Shown: positions 50,470-59,444 of the stretch, one piece after another
Numbering within the stretch: the first letter of the stretch is position 1
How the letters are laid out: each line of letters starts with the position of its first letter
Position numbers and translations under genes: made by a program
Source of the DNA: Candidatus Chryseobacterium colombiense
GTDB lineage: Bacteria > Bacteroidota > Bacteroidia > Flavobacteriales > Weeksellaceae
Assembly (NCBI GenBank): GCA_029203185.1
Contig: CP119310.1
Span: 868,001 to 932,000, forward strand
Direction: 5' to 3'
Length of the DNA: 64,000 nucleotides
Notes under the pieces: generated by a model
The model's input: only the letters and a program-made list of their open reading frames with translations
What the model was told of the DNA's origin: nothing
Database searches by the model: none

Positions 50470-51240
50470 ATGAAACCTGTAAAACATATCCTGAATGACA
50501 TTTGGGATAGGTATCCGGAAGTTTTATCTAATCAGCATGTTGAAGAAACTATTCCTGAAATAGAACGAATTATTGCCGAATTATTTACTTTAGGTCCGTT
50601 TTACTACTATACCTTGCATGTTGAAAACAGTACCCTGAGTAATTTCAGCGAAAATATCTTATCCATGCACAGCTTGAACAGATATCCTCAACATTTAAAA
50701 GATATTATAGATCTTATACATCCGGATGATTTAGCTTTTGTAATGGAAGCTGAAGCCTGGACCCTGGAAATGTATAAAGAAATTGGATTTGAATATCAAA
50801 TGAACTTGAAATCCGGATATTGCTTTCGTATGAAAACAAAAGAAAATACGTACGAAATGTTTAATCACCAAGCTATCCATACCCTAAAAGATAAAAACGG
50901 AAAGCTTTTGCAGACCATAAATATTCATACCAATATTCACCATCTTTCACATGAAAATAATTATGTTGCAACTGTTTCCGGAATCGGAACAAGGCACGAT
51001 TTCTATCAGAAAACACTGCGCCCCGAATTGTTTGCCTTAAATATTACCGACCGTCTTACCAAAAGAGAACTGGAGGTTTTTGTATTATTAATCAAAGGAT
51101 ACAGCGACAAAGAAATCGCGGATACCATTGTGGTTTCCTATCATACAGTTCGTACCCATCACAAAAATATTTTAAAGAAGACTAAAAGCAAGAACAGCAA
51201 AGAGCTTATTAAAATAGGATTAATCCAAGGATTTCTGTAA
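50470..51240 (+). CDS. LuxR-family transcriptional regulator
   Basis: A 256-residue regulator. The C-terminal LuxR HTH (about 195-255) reads LTKRELEVFVLLIKGYSDKE then VVSYHTVRTHHKNILKK. The N-terminal half looks PAS-like, with LHVENSTLSNFSEN and HPDDLAF motifs, so it may sense a small molecule. No receiver domain is present. It has no operon partner; the downstream small secreted gene is convergent. Confidence 0.87.
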   Translation: MKPVKHILNDIWDRYPEVLSNQHVEETIPEIERIIAELFTLGPFYYYTLHVENSTLSNFSENILSMHSLNRYPQHLKDIIDLIHPDDLAFVMEAEAWTLEMYKEIGFEYQMNLKSGYCFRMKTKENTYEMFNHQAIHTLKDKNGKLLQTINIHTNIHHLSHENNYVATVSGIGTRHDFYQKTLRPELFALNITDRLTKRELEVFVLLIKGYSDKEIADTIVVSYHTVRTHHKNILKKTKSKNSKELIKIGLIQGFL

Positions 51241-51274
51241 GCATTCGGTTCTTTATTTTACAATTGCAAACAAT

Positions 51275-51568
51275 TTATTTCTTTTTTGAAAGAAGTTTTA
51301 TTTTTTCGGGAGGAGTAGAGTTTAAAATTTTATACTCTGTCGTATCTTTTCTTTTATCTTTCAGACAAGCGTAGATTTCCGGGTTTTCTGGCTTTACAAT
51401 AAGTATTTTATACATATCATTTTGCTTAATTTTTTTTGTAGTATTAAGATCAGCAACTTTCATATTTAAAGTGTCTTTCTTAGGTTTAAGCAAAGGAACT
51501 TTTTTCTCTATACTCTGAGCTGATAATGCAACAGAAACAAATATAATGGGAATCAATAATAATTTCAT
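51275..51568 (-). CDS. Small secreted hypothetical protein
   Basis: A 97-residue protein with a signal peptide (about 1-17, MKLLLIPIIFVSVALSA) and a Lys-rich mature part. No motif or relative is recognised, and it has no Cys pair or transmembrane helix beyond the signal. It is convergent with the LuxR gene, and a strong hairpin follows the next gene downstream. Probably a periplasmic or surface protein. Confidence 0.7.
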   Translation of the reverse strand: MKLLLIPIIFVSVALSAQSIEKKVPLLKPKKDTLNMKVADLNTTKKIKQNDMYKILIVKPENPEIYACLKDKRKDTTEYKILNSTPPEKIKLLSKKK

Positions 51569-51679
51569 GCGTTATATTTTTTGAATGAACTTTTAGAATT
51601 ATAAAAAATTATAATTTACCTGATTTATATAAGACACCTCAGAAGATCCAATTATTACATTTAAATTCTTTTTTGAAAA

Positions 51680-51708
51680 TAGAAAACGTCCCAAAAAATG
51701 GGACGTTT
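51680..51708 (-). terminator. Intrinsic terminator after fadE
   Basis: AAACGTCCC pairs with GGGACGTTT across a 7-nt loop, with T4 on the minus strand. It ends the fad operon. Confidence 0.8.
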
Positions 51709-51734
51709 AGAAATCAAATTTATATATTAAAAGA

Positions 51735-53522
51735 CTAGTAAGCTCCTTTCTCAATATAATGAGCAGCAACTTTTTCTGTTAATGCCACTACATTCGGATG
51801 ATTGGTATATTTTGTAAATCTTCTCAATCCGGAAAGCATCATTCTTTGTTCATCACCTTCTGCGAAAGAAACAATTCCTTCTTTAGCAGCCACGATGATT
51901 TTCTCAACGGCTTTATAAAGGTTTAATTGAGCCATTGCCGCTTCCACAGAATCAGGAGAGAAATGTTTTTCAGCTCTTAATACAGCAGATTCTGCCATGT
52001 AAATTTGGTTAAGAATTTCAGAAGCATTCAGTAATAAATGTTGCTGTTTTTCAATATCCATCATATATTTTTGAAGAGCAGCTCCGGAAACCATTAAGAA
52101 TACTTTCTTAAGATTCGCAATAATCGCTTTTTCTTCGCTCATGAATGCAGAGTAATCAGGAACTTCAAATGATGGAATTCCCATCAATTCTTTGCTGATC
52201 GCCATTGCCGGAGATAATAAGTCTAATTCTCCTTTCATCGCTCTCTTGATCAACATTCCAACAGCCAACAATCTGTTGATTTCGTTCGTACCTTCATAAA
52301 TTCTACCGATTCTGGCATCTCTCCATGCAGATTCCATCGGAGTATCTTCTGAGAATCCCATTCCACCATAGATTTGGATTCCTTCGTCTGCAGTATTTTG
52401 AGTAAGGTCTGAAACAAAAACTTTCAGGATTGAAGCTTCTACTGCGAATTCTTCAACACCTTTTAATTCAGCTTGTTGATGATCCATTCCTCCTGCAACC
52501 AATTCTGCAATTTTATCTTCAACATTTTTTGCTAAACGATAAGAACCTGCCTCACTTACGAAAACGCCGGTTGACATTTCAGCAATTTTCTTTCTGATCG
52601 CCCCAAAAGTTGAGATTGATACTCCAAACTGCTTTCTTTCATTTGAATATTGAATAGAGTGATTTAAAATTCTTCTCTGTCCGTCAAGATTAGCCGCCGC
52701 TAACTTGATTCTACCAACATTTAACGCATTCAAAGCGATTTTGAAACCGTTGTTTCTTTCCCCTAACATATTTTCAACAGGAACTTTCATATCATTAAAG
52801 AAAACCTGACGTGTTGAAGACGAACGTATCCCCAATTTGTGCTCTTCTTCACCAAATGATAAACTGTTTGGGTCTTCTAATTCAGAACGGTTGATAACAA
52901 AACCCGTAATGTTTTTATCATCATCAATTTTTGCAAACAAAGTGAAAGTATCTGCAAAACCTGCATTGGAAATCCACATTTTTTGTCCGTTGATGATATA
53001 ATGTTTTCCATCTTCAGACAATCTTGCCCTTGTTTTTCCAGAATTAGCATCAGAACCTGCGTCCGGTTCAGTCAAACAATATGCTCCGAATTTTGTTCCG
53101 GTAGCTAAATCCGGAAGATATTTCTTTTTCAATTCTTCACTTCCATAAAGTAAAGTAGGAAGTGTTCCGATTCCCGTATGTGCTCCGTAAGCTGTTGCTA
53201 ATGATCCGTTTCCTCCTGAAACATAATCGCAAGCCAACATCGTACTAACGAATCCCATTCCAAGACCTCCATATTCTTCAGGAACGGTGATTCCTAACAA
53301 TCCCATTTCACCTAACTGGCGCATTTTTTCTTCCGTTAAGGCATAATCTTTTTTCTCAAAACGATCGTGCTGAGGAATAACTTCTCTATCTATAAATTCT
53401 TTCGCAGAATCACGAAGCATTTTTTGTTCTTCAGAAAGTTCTTCCAAAGAAAAGATTTCTTCAGCTTGAATTTCTTTTATTAAAAACTCACCTCCTTTCA
53501 GTGTTTTATTAAGTGTTGTCAT
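51735..53522 (-). CDS. fadE: Acyl-CoA dehydrogenase
   Basis: A 595-residue flavoprotein that performs the first oxidation of beta-oxidation, making trans-2-enoyl-CoA. The N- and middle-domain motifs LTEPDAGSDA (about 151) and WISNAGFADTF (about 187), and the C-terminal domain with catalytic Glu in IYEGTNEINR (about 410), are visible. The length beyond the core (about 430-595) is the C-terminal extension seen in FadE-like family members. It is last in the operon and terminated by a hairpin. Confidence 0.93.
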   Translation of the reverse strand: MTTLNKTLKGGEFLIKEIQAEEIFSLEELSEEQKMLRDSAKEFIDREVIPQHDRFEKKDYALTEEKMRQLGEMGLLGITVPEEYGGLGMGFVSTMLACDYVSGGNGSLATAYGAHTGIGTLPTLLYGSEELKKKYLPDLATGTKFGAYCLTEPDAGSDANSGKTRARLSEDGKHYIINGQKMWISNAGFADTFTLFAKIDDDKNITGFVINRSELEDPNSLSFGEEEHKLGIRSSSTRQVFFNDMKVPVENMLGERNNGFKIALNALNVGRIKLAAANLDGQRRILNHSIQYSNERKQFGVSISTFGAIRKKIAEMSTGVFVSEAGSYRLAKNVEDKIAELVAGGMDHQQAELKGVEEFAVEASILKVFVSDLTQNTADEGIQIYGGMGFSEDTPMESAWRDARIGRIYEGTNEINRLLAVGMLIKRAMKGELDLLSPAMAISKELMGIPSFEVPDYSAFMSEEKAIIANLKKVFLMVSGAALQKYMMDIEKQQHLLLNASEILNQIYMAESAVLRAEKHFSPDSVEAAMAQLNLYKAVEKIIVAAKEGIVSFAEGDEQRMMLSGLRRFTKYTNHPNVVALTEKVAAHYIEKGAY

Positions 53523-53543
53523 TATATTTTGTATTTTTTTTAG

Positions 53544-54725
53544 TTATAATAATTCGAAGATTGAAGCCGCTCCTTGCCCTGTTCCAACACACATAGAAAC
53601 CATTCCGTATTTGTTTCCGCGTTTTCTCATTTCGTCAAGTAACTGGACGGTTAATTTTGTTCCTGTACATCCAAGAGGGTGACCTAAAGCGATTGCTCCT
53701 CCGTTGACATTCAAAATATCAGGATTTAAGCCTAATTCTTTTTTTATAGCAACAGATTGTGATGCAAATGCCTCATTTAATTCGATCAGTTCAATATCTT
53801 TCAATTCTAAACCAGCCTGTTTTAGAGCTTTTGGAATGGCATAAATCGGTCCCATTCCCATAATTCTTGGCTCCAATCCGGCAGCTGCATAAGCTACTAG
53901 TCTTGCTTCTGGTTCAAGTCCTAATTCTTTCACCATTTCTTCACTCATTACCATTACAAAAGCTGCTCCGTCACTCATTTGAGAGGAGTTTCCGGCTGTT
54001 ACACTTCCTCCGTTTGCAAAAACGGGTCTTAATTTAGCCAAACCAGCCAAAGAAGTATCTGCTCTTGGCCCCTCATCTACAGAGAAATCAAACTTTTTAG
54101 TCTGCAGTTTCTGGTTTTCATCAAGGAAATTATATTCAACAGGAATCGGAACAATCTGGTTAGCAAATCTACCTTCCTGATTAGCTTTTAAAGCTTTCAT
54201 GTGAGATTCAAAAGCAAACTGATCCTGTTCTTCTCTTGTTATATTATATTGTTTTGCAACTTCTTCCGCAGTGTAACCCATTCCCCAGTAATAATCAGGA
54301 TTTGTTTTCGCAATATCCGTTTCCGGAACCGGCTTGTAACCACCCATCGGAATATAAGACATGGATTCTGTTCCTCCAGCAATAATACAATCAGCCATTC
54401 CCGCCTGAATTTTTGCAGAAGCAATAGCAATCGCCTCACTTCCGGATGCACAATATCTATTTACGGTAACTCCGGGAACTTTGTCGGTATTTAAACCCAT
54501 TAAGGAAATTAAACGAGCTACATTTAAGCCTTGTTCAGCTTCCGGCATTGCGTTTCCTACAATAAGGTCATCGATTCTGTTTTTATCTAATTGCGGAAGT
54601 TCAGCCATTAATTTTTCAATCACGGTTGCCGCCATTACATCGGGACGAGTAAAACGAAGGGAGCCTTTAGGAGCTTTTCCTACCGCTGTTCTAAATCCTT
54701 TTACTATATATGCTTGTTTTGACAT
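53544..54725 (-). CDS. fadA: Acetyl-CoA C-acyltransferase (thiolase)
   Basis: A 393-residue thiolase that cleaves 3-ketoacyl-CoA. The nucleophilic Cys is in NRYCASGSEA (about 92), the GHPLGCTG region is at about 355, and the final active-site Cys is in SMCVGTGQG (about 380). It lies between fadN and fadE with short gaps (about 21 and 24 bp), so the operon is certain. This is the FadA of the operon and completes the cycle begun by fadE and fadN. Confidence 0.95.
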   Translation of the reverse strand: MSKQAYIVKGFRTAVGKAPKGSLRFTRPDVMAATVIEKLMAELPQLDKNRIDDLIVGNAMPEAEQGLNVARLISLMGLNTDKVPGVTVNRYCASGSEAIAIASAKIQAGMADCIIAGGTESMSYIPMGGYKPVPETDIAKTNPDYYWGMGYTAEEVAKQYNITREEQDQFAFESHMKALKANQEGRFANQIVPIPVEYNFLDENQKLQTKKFDFSVDEGPRADTSLAGLAKLRPVFANGGSVTAGNSSQMSDGAAFVMVMSEEMVKELGLEPEARLVAYAAAGLEPRIMGMGPIYAIPKALKQAGLELKDIELIELNEAFASQSVAIKKELGLNPDILNVNGGAIALGHPLGCTGTKLTVQLLDEMRKRGNKYGMVSMCVGTGQGAASIFELL

Positions 54726-54749
54726 TTTTAATTCTTAATTATTAGATGA

Positions 54750-57143
54750 TTAATTTCTAAGTGGCTTTCCGTTTTGCAACATATACTGAATTCTCTCCAA
54801 AGTTTTTCTTTCCCCACAAAGCTGTAAAAAGGTCTCTCTTTCAAGATTCAATAGATATTGCTCAGTAACGACGGTTGGTTCAGAAAGATTTCCTCCCACC
54901 ATAACATTGGCCAATTTATCTGCAATTTTCTTATCGTGTGCAGAGATGAAGTTCCCTGTTAACATTTGGTCGGTTCCTACATAGAACATTCCTAATGCAT
55001 CTTTACCTAAAACTTTTACTCTTTGTTCGATTGGCTGAGTATAACCTTGTTCTGCCAATAATTTTGCAACTTTTTTAGCTTCTGCAATCTGTCTGTTTTT
55101 GCTTACTGAAACGATATCTTTTCCTTTTTCAAGGATTCCCATATCATAAGCTTCGTAAGCTGAAGTTGCTACCTTACCCATTGCGATATTCATGAAAGCA
55201 TCACGAAGTCTGTTATTTTTAACATCATCGTTATGGAATTCTCTTGACGTTCTTAAAGTCAGTTCTTTTGTTCCACCACCACCAGGAATTACCCCAACTC
55301 CGGTTTCAACCAATCCGATGTAAGTTTCTGCTGCGGCAACCACTCTGTCGGCATGCATTGTCATTTCACAACCACCACCAAGCGTCATTCCGTGAGGAGC
55401 AACAACTACTGGAATAGAGGAGTAACGAACTCTCATCATAGATTTTTGGAAGTAAGCGATTGCCATGTTCAAATCATCCCAATCCTGTTCGATCGCCATC
55501 ATTAAAATCATTGCTAAATTGGCTCCCACAGAGAAATTTGCACCCTGATTTCCGATTACTAAACCGTCATATTCTTTTTCAGCTAAATCAATAGCTCTGT
55601 TTAATCCATCTAATACTTCACCTCCCAAAGAGTTCATTTTAGAACGGATTTCAAAATTGATAATTCCGTCGCCTAAATCTTCGATTGCAGCACCAGAATT
55701 GCTCCAAAGCGTTTTGTTTTTTCTGATATTATCTAAAATAATGAAAGCATCCTGCCCAGGAATTTTGTTGTATTCTCCTGAGTTTTTATCTACATAAATA
55801 CTTTGTCCTTCATCATTTACTTTGTAGAAAGTTTCCACGTTTTTAACCCAGTCAGAAACCTGATAACCTGCTTCTGTTGCTAATTCAATACCTTTTTGAA
55901 CGCCAACAGCATCCCAAATTTCAAACGGACCGTTTTCCCAACCGAAACCAGCTCTCATGGCATCATCGATTTTGTAAACTTCATCAGAAATTTCAGGTAC
56001 TTTATGAGAAACATAAGCGAATAATGCACCTAAAGACTTTCTGTAAAGTTCTCCGGCTTTATCTTTTCCACCAATCAATACTTTAAATCTGTCGATCGGT
56101 TTGTCGATATTTTTGGTTAATTCTAAAGTAGGGAAAGAAGATTTACCTTGAAGTTCATATTCTAACGTATCAAGATTTAATCCATGAATTTCAGATTTTC
56201 CCTCTGCATTTTTCACTTTTTTATAGAAACCCTGTTCCGTTTTTGAACCTAACCATTTATTGTCAACCATTTTCTGGATGTAATCAGGTAGTGCAAAAAC
56301 ATTGTTGAAATCATTCGCTTCAGCGCCACTTTGACGAACTCCATTTGCTACCATCACCAAAGTATCCAGACCAACAACATCCGCAGTTCTGAATGTCGCA
56401 GATTTTGGACGTCCGATAACCGGACCTGTTAATTTATCAACTTCAGAAACCGTTAAACCCAATTTCTGAACATTATGAAGCAAATCCATCATTGAAAATA
56501 CTCCGATTCTGTTGGCAATAAATGCAGGCGTATCTTTTGCTAAAACCGTTGTTTTTCCTAAGAATTTCGCTCCGTAATTCATATAGAAATCTATAATTTC
56601 CGGAGCTGTATCATTTGTTGGAATAATCTCTAAAAGAGGAAGATATCTTACAGGATTAAAGAAGTGTGTCCCTGCAAAATAATGTTTGAAATCATCACTC
56701 CTTCCTTCTGTTAATAAGTGAATAGGAATTCCCGATGTATTGGAAGAAATCAATGTTCCTGGCTTTCTGAACTGTTCGATCTTTTCGTAAACTGATTTTT
56801 TAATATCAAGTCTCTCTACGACCACTTCAATAATCCAGTCTGTATTTTTTATTTTTGGTAAATCATCATCAAAGTTTCCAACCTTGATTCTATCTGCGAA
56901 TTTCGGAGAATAGAGTAGAGCCGGACTTGCCTTTTTAAGTTTTTCAAAGTTTTCAGAAGCGATTCTGTTCCTTACCGCTTTATCCTCTTTGGTCAAACCT
57001 TTCTTCTGTTCTGCTTCAGTTAATTCAAAAGGAACGATATCCAAAAGCGAAACTTCTACACCAATATTGGCAAAGTGAGCTGCAATACCGCTTCCCATAA
57101 TCCCTGAACCAAGAACTGTAACGTGTTTGATTCTTCTTTTCAT
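54750..57143 (-). CDS. fadN: 3-hydroxyacyl-CoA dehydrogenase/enoyl-CoA hydratase
   Basis: A 797-residue bifunctional beta-oxidation enzyme. The NAD-binding 3HCDH domain is N-terminal (TVLGSGIMGSGIA), its C-terminal helper domain follows, and the crotonase domain is at the C-terminus (about 490-780) with GMTLGGGCEM and GVGVIPGGGGTKE. This order is reversed relative to E. coli FadB and matches the FadN type of Bacillus, whose operon also runs fadN-fadA-fadE. I start at 57143 (MKRRIKHVTVLG); the frame could begin at 57182. MarR lies upstream and is the likely regulator. Confidence 0.93.
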   Translation of the reverse strand: MKRRIKHVTVLGSGIMGSGIAAHFANIGVEVSLLDIVPFELTEAEQKKGLTKEDKAVRNRIASENFEKLKKASPALLYSPKFADRIKVGNFDDDLPKIKNTDWIIEVVVERLDIKKSVYEKIEQFRKPGTLISSNTSGIPIHLLTEGRSDDFKHYFAGTHFFNPVRYLPLLEIIPTNDTAPEIIDFYMNYGAKFLGKTTVLAKDTPAFIANRIGVFSMMDLLHNVQKLGLTVSEVDKLTGPVIGRPKSATFRTADVVGLDTLVMVANGVRQSGAEANDFNNVFALPDYIQKMVDNKWLGSKTEQGFYKKVKNAEGKSEIHGLNLDTLEYELQGKSSFPTLELTKNIDKPIDRFKVLIGGKDKAGELYRKSLGALFAYVSHKVPEISDEVYKIDDAMRAGFGWENGPFEIWDAVGVQKGIELATEAGYQVSDWVKNVETFYKVNDEGQSIYVDKNSGEYNKIPGQDAFIILDNIRKNKTLWSNSGAAIEDLGDGIINFEIRSKMNSLGGEVLDGLNRAIDLAEKEYDGLVIGNQGANFSVGANLAMILMMAIEQDWDDLNMAIAYFQKSMMRVRYSSIPVVVAPHGMTLGGGCEMTMHADRVVAAAETYIGLVETGVGVIPGGGGTKELTLRTSREFHNDDVKNNRLRDAFMNIAMGKVATSAYEAYDMGILEKGKDIVSVSKNRQIAEAKKVAKLLAEQGYTQPIEQRVKVLGKDALGMFYVGTDQMLTGNFISAHDKKIADKLANVMVGGNLSEPTVVTEQYLLNLERETFLQLCGERKTLERIQYMLQNGKPLRN

Positions 57144-57208
57144 TTGATTTATTATTTGTAATTGTTTTAATTTTTCCATCATTCTAAGAGAATGACATAA
57201 CGCAAAAT

Positions 57209-57655
57209 TTATTTTCTGTTGTTTAAGTCTGTGGCTATTTTCATGATTTCACACATCACTTCTTTGAATATATCCAGCTTTTCAGGAGGAATCTTTTCCA
57301 TCACTCTTTTGTTGAAATTGACCACAACTTCTTTAGACATATTTCTGGAATTAAGACCTTTATCCGTAAGCTTAATGATTACTTCACGTTTATCAGTGGT
57401 TGTTTTTTCCTTATAGATATATCCGTTATCTTCCAACAGTTTGATAATCCTTGTCAAAGAGGTGGGCTCAATAGCCATTTTAGGACCTAGATTCGTACTT
57501 CTTGTTCCTTCTTTAGGATCAATTTTAAGAAGAGTAAGGGCTTGTACTGCCGTAGAATCATGCTCCTGAGCCAATTCTGTGTACATTTTAGAAACAGCTA
57601 ACCATGTCTGTTTTAAAATTAAGTCTACGTTTTCTATTTTATCCTTATTATCCAT
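57209..57655 (-). CDS. MarR-family regulator of the fad operon
   Basis: A 148-residue winged-helix repressor. The DNA-binding part is SLTRIIKLLEDNGYIYKE with wing KREVIIKLTDKG (about 68-100). It is the first gene of the fadN-fadA-fadE operon, so it probably represses the operon until a fatty acyl ligand appears. Two palindromes lie just upstream, one overlapping the promoter region. The start is ATG (a preceding in-frame TTG exists); printed base positions and frame disagree by one, so the coordinate is +/-1. Confidence 0.88.
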   Translation of the reverse strand: MDNKDKIENVDLILKQTWLAVSKMYTELAQEHDSTAVQALTLLKIDPKEGTRSTNLGPKMAIEPTSLTRIIKLLEDNGYIYKEKTTTDKREVIIKLTDKGLNSRNMSKEVVVNFNKRVMEKIPPEKLDIFKEVMCEIMKIATDLNNRK

Positions 57656-57681
57656 CAATATTTTTTTGTAATGGTTTTACC

Positions 57682-57689
57682 CAAATTTA
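57682..57689 (-). promoter_or_regulatory. -7 promoter box of the marR-fad operon
   Basis: Minus strand TAAATTTG, about 25 nt upstream of the marR start, with the operator palindrome directly upstream of it. Confidence 0.6.
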
Positions 57690-57691
57690 GC

Positions 57692-57715
57692 AAATATTAT
57701 GCATGCATAATATTT
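57692..57715. promoter_or_regulatory. 24-bp perfect palindrome, likely MarR operator
   Basis: The perfect palindrome centred on ATGCATGCAT fills the promoter spacer just upstream of the -7 box. This placement fits a repressor that blocks RNA polymerase. Confidence 0.75.
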
Positions 57716-57780
57716 ATTAACGTTAAAATTTGTTAATACACTGAAAATAAACAGGTTAATTGATATGACAAGCATAATAC

Positions 57781-57792
57781 TATGCATGCATA
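57781..57792. promoter_or_regulatory. Second ATGCATGCAT operator
   Basis: TATGCATGCATA repeats the core of the 57692-57715 palindrome about 80 bp upstream, between the divergent-free minus genes. Likely an auxiliary operator. Confidence 0.6.
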
Positions 57793-57822
57793 ACATATGG
57801 AATATACAAAGAAAAAAGAGGA

Positions 57823-58746
57823 TTAGTAAATGGTTTTCACTAAATTAACGATTTCTTCAAAAGATTCACATTGATACTTTGAAGAATCAGTAGAAATTAA
57901 CCAAAAGTTGTTCTCAAATTCAAAATGTAGGGCAGAAAGATCTTTTTGGAAGTTTTTTTGAAGCAAAGAATACAGCATTTCTTTATAAAAATTGGGAGCT
58001 GTGATTTTTGGAGCCACAAACTGATCGTTAATTTGAAATAAGGAAGCATTGGTGAGTTCCTCATGTTGCAGCAAAACATCCTCAACAATTCCGGAATATA
58101 AATGATGGTCTTTAACATACCAGATTTTATCTGCAAACTCCTTCGCCAAACGCCAGTCGTGGGAAGAAAAAAGAATAAGCTTATTTTGTTCCTGTGCTAA
58201 TTTCCGAAGTGTTTTTAAAATAATGATTTTATTTTTCTCGTCTAAATGTGTTGTAGGCTCATCAAGAATAATAACAGGAGAGTGCTGCGTTAAAGCTCTT
58301 CCAATAAAAGCTTTCTGGAGATTTCCGTCTGAAAGATTTTTAAGCGAGGTATCTTTATATTGTACTAAATCAAGTTGCTCTATAATATGGAAAACTTCTT
58401 CACGATCTTCTTTTTTAAGCTCAAAATAAAAAGGATAATAAATATATTTCCCCAGCGAAATAAGGTCTTCAACCGTATAATTCTGCGGAACAACAGACTT
58501 TGAAAAAACGACTGCAATATGTTCTGCAATTTCTTTCACCGAAAGATTCTTTACATTTTTATGATGAATAGAAATCTCTCCGCTCAAAAGCGGGATCTGA
58601 TGTAAAATCGATTTGATTAAAGTTGTTTTTCCGACACCATTATTACCGATCAATAAGCATACTTCTCCTAAATTCAAATAAGCATTTGCATTTGAAATTA
58701 GGTTTTTATTGTAGCCGATATTTGCCTGGTGAATTTGTAGGTGCAT
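57823..58746 (-). CDS. FecE/BtuD-type ABC importer ATPase
   Basis: A 307-residue ATP-binding subunit of an iron-siderophore, heme or cobalamin importer. It has Walker A GNNGVGKTT (about 35), signature LSDGNLQKAFIGRAL (about 138) and Walker B IILDEPTTHLD (about 159). The C-terminal 60 residues are beyond the usual ATPase core. The permease gene is upstream on the same strand, but a GxxExxY gene and repeats intervene. A -7-like box inside the flanking repeat (58785-58792) could start its transcription. Substrate unknown. Confidence 0.87.
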   Translation of the reverse strand: MHLQIHQANIGYNKNLISNANAYLNLGEVCLLIGNNGVGKTTLIKSILHQIPLLSGEISIHHKNVKNLSVKEIAEHIAVVFSKSVVPQNYTVEDLISLGKYIYYPFYFELKKEDREEVFHIIEQLDLVQYKDTSLKNLSDGNLQKAFIGRALTQHSPVIILDEPTTHLDEKNKIIILKTLRKLAQEQNKLILFSSHDWRLAKEFADKIWYVKDHHLYSGIVEDVLLQHEELTNASLFQINDQFVAPKITAPNFYKEMLYSLLQKNFQKDLSALHFEFENNFWLISTDSSKYQCESFEEIVNLVKTIY

Positions 58747-58754
58747 TTTTATTG

Positions 58755-58829
58755 GTTTTTCGCAGAGACGCTAAGTTTCTTTTACAAAAATAATGTTTTA
58801 AGGCGCAAGGAATTTGACAAAGTCAAATT
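58755..58829 (+). repeat. GxxExxY-associated repeat, copy A
   Basis: Conserved arm 58755-58810 (TCGCAGAGACGCTAAGTTTC, then AATAATGTTTTAAGGCGCAA) followed by a hairpin AATTTGAC-AAA-GTCAAATT (58811-58829). Same family as copies B and C, and inverted relative to C. The arm begins 8 bp from the ATPase ATG. Confidence 0.8.
58785..58792 (-). promoter_or_regulatory. Outward -7-like box inside repeat copy A
   Basis: Minus strand TATTTTTG, pointing out of the element towards the ATPase gene (start 58746). The equivalent box in copy C points outward in the other direction. Confidence 0.4.
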
Positions 58830-58843
58830 TTTGTTATGCTTAT

Positions 58844-59221
58844 TTACAAAAAGTTGACAATTCTTGTTAAACCGCTTTTAAAAACATCAGATTGAAAATT
58901 TAAAAGTAATCCTAATTTACAATTTGTCATTTTCAGATAAGTCAAAAGTTGAGCTTTATGAGTGGGATTAATATATTCAACAGTTTTGATTTCCAAGATT
59001 AGTTTATTCTCAACAATCAAGTCTAATCTGAACGCATTTTCAATTTTCAATTCTTCATAGATAATTGGAAGAAGTTTTTGTTTTTCTACGAAAAGCCCGG
59101 CCTTTGTCAATTCATAAAACATACATTCTTCATAAACATGTTCAAATAATCCGGCACCAAGTTTCTTGTGTATTTTTAATCCTATTTCAAAAACTACTTT
59201 TGAAAGTTCATTTTCTGTCAT
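58844..59221 (-). CDS. GxxExxY protein, PD-(D/E)xK nuclease-like
   Basis: A 125-residue protein of the GxxExxY family (PDDEXK_3-like). The naming motif G-LF-E-HV-Y is at residues 24-30, and the nuclease-like triad is Asp67 (FRLDLIV), Glu77 and Lys79 (ILEIKT). Biochemical function is not established in the family. It interrupts an ABC importer operon between permease and ATPase genes, and is surrounded by three copies of a repeat, the outer two inverted. This suggests a mobile or homing-like unit. Codon use looks like that of its neighbours. Confidence 0.88.
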   Translation of the reverse strand: MTENELSKVVFEIGLKIHKKLGAGLFEHVYEECMFYELTKAGLFVEKQKLLPIIYEELKIENAFRLDLIVENKLILEIKTVEYINPTHKAQLLTYLKMTNCKLGLLLNFQSDVFKSGLTRIVNFL

Positions 59222-59253
59222 TTGTATTGTGTTCTTTATTTATTGTTTTTTTT

Positions 59254-59323
59254 GCTAATCGCAAAGGCGCAAAGATTTCTAATTTTCAACCCTTTTTAAG
59301 GCGCAAGAAAATCGAAGATTTTC
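59254..59323 (+). repeat. GxxExxY-associated repeat, copy B
   Basis: Conserved arm 59254-59306 (GCTAATCGCAAAGGCGCAAA... TTTTTAAGGCGCAAG) followed by hairpin GAAAATC-GAA-GATTTTC (59307-59323). Same orientation as A, and it faces copy C. Confidence 0.8.
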
Positions 59324-59362
59324 AGCAAGCGATGTGCTAACTTTACAAATATGCAGGTTTAA

Positions 59363-59440
59363 ATTTTATCATAGATAAAATCCTTGCGCCTTAAAAACAT
59401 TATTTTTGCAAAATAAACTTAGCGCCTTTGCGATTAACTA
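59363..59440 (-). repeat. GxxExxY-associated repeat, copy C (inverted)
   Basis: Read on the minus strand: arm GTTAATCGCAAAGGCGCTAA (59440 downward) to TTTTTAAGGCGCAAGGA, then hairpin ATTTTATC-TAT-GATAAAAT (59363-59381). It abuts the stop codon of the permease gene at 59445. Its outward -7-like box TATTTTTG is at 59401-59408 on the plus strand. Confidence 0.8.
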
Positions 59441-59444
59441 AAAA

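Noticed and set aside
59065..59340. Plus-strand frame covering repeat B and part of the GxxExxY gene
   Set aside because: Antisense to a recognised gene; the protein has no family features and consists partly of repeat sequence.
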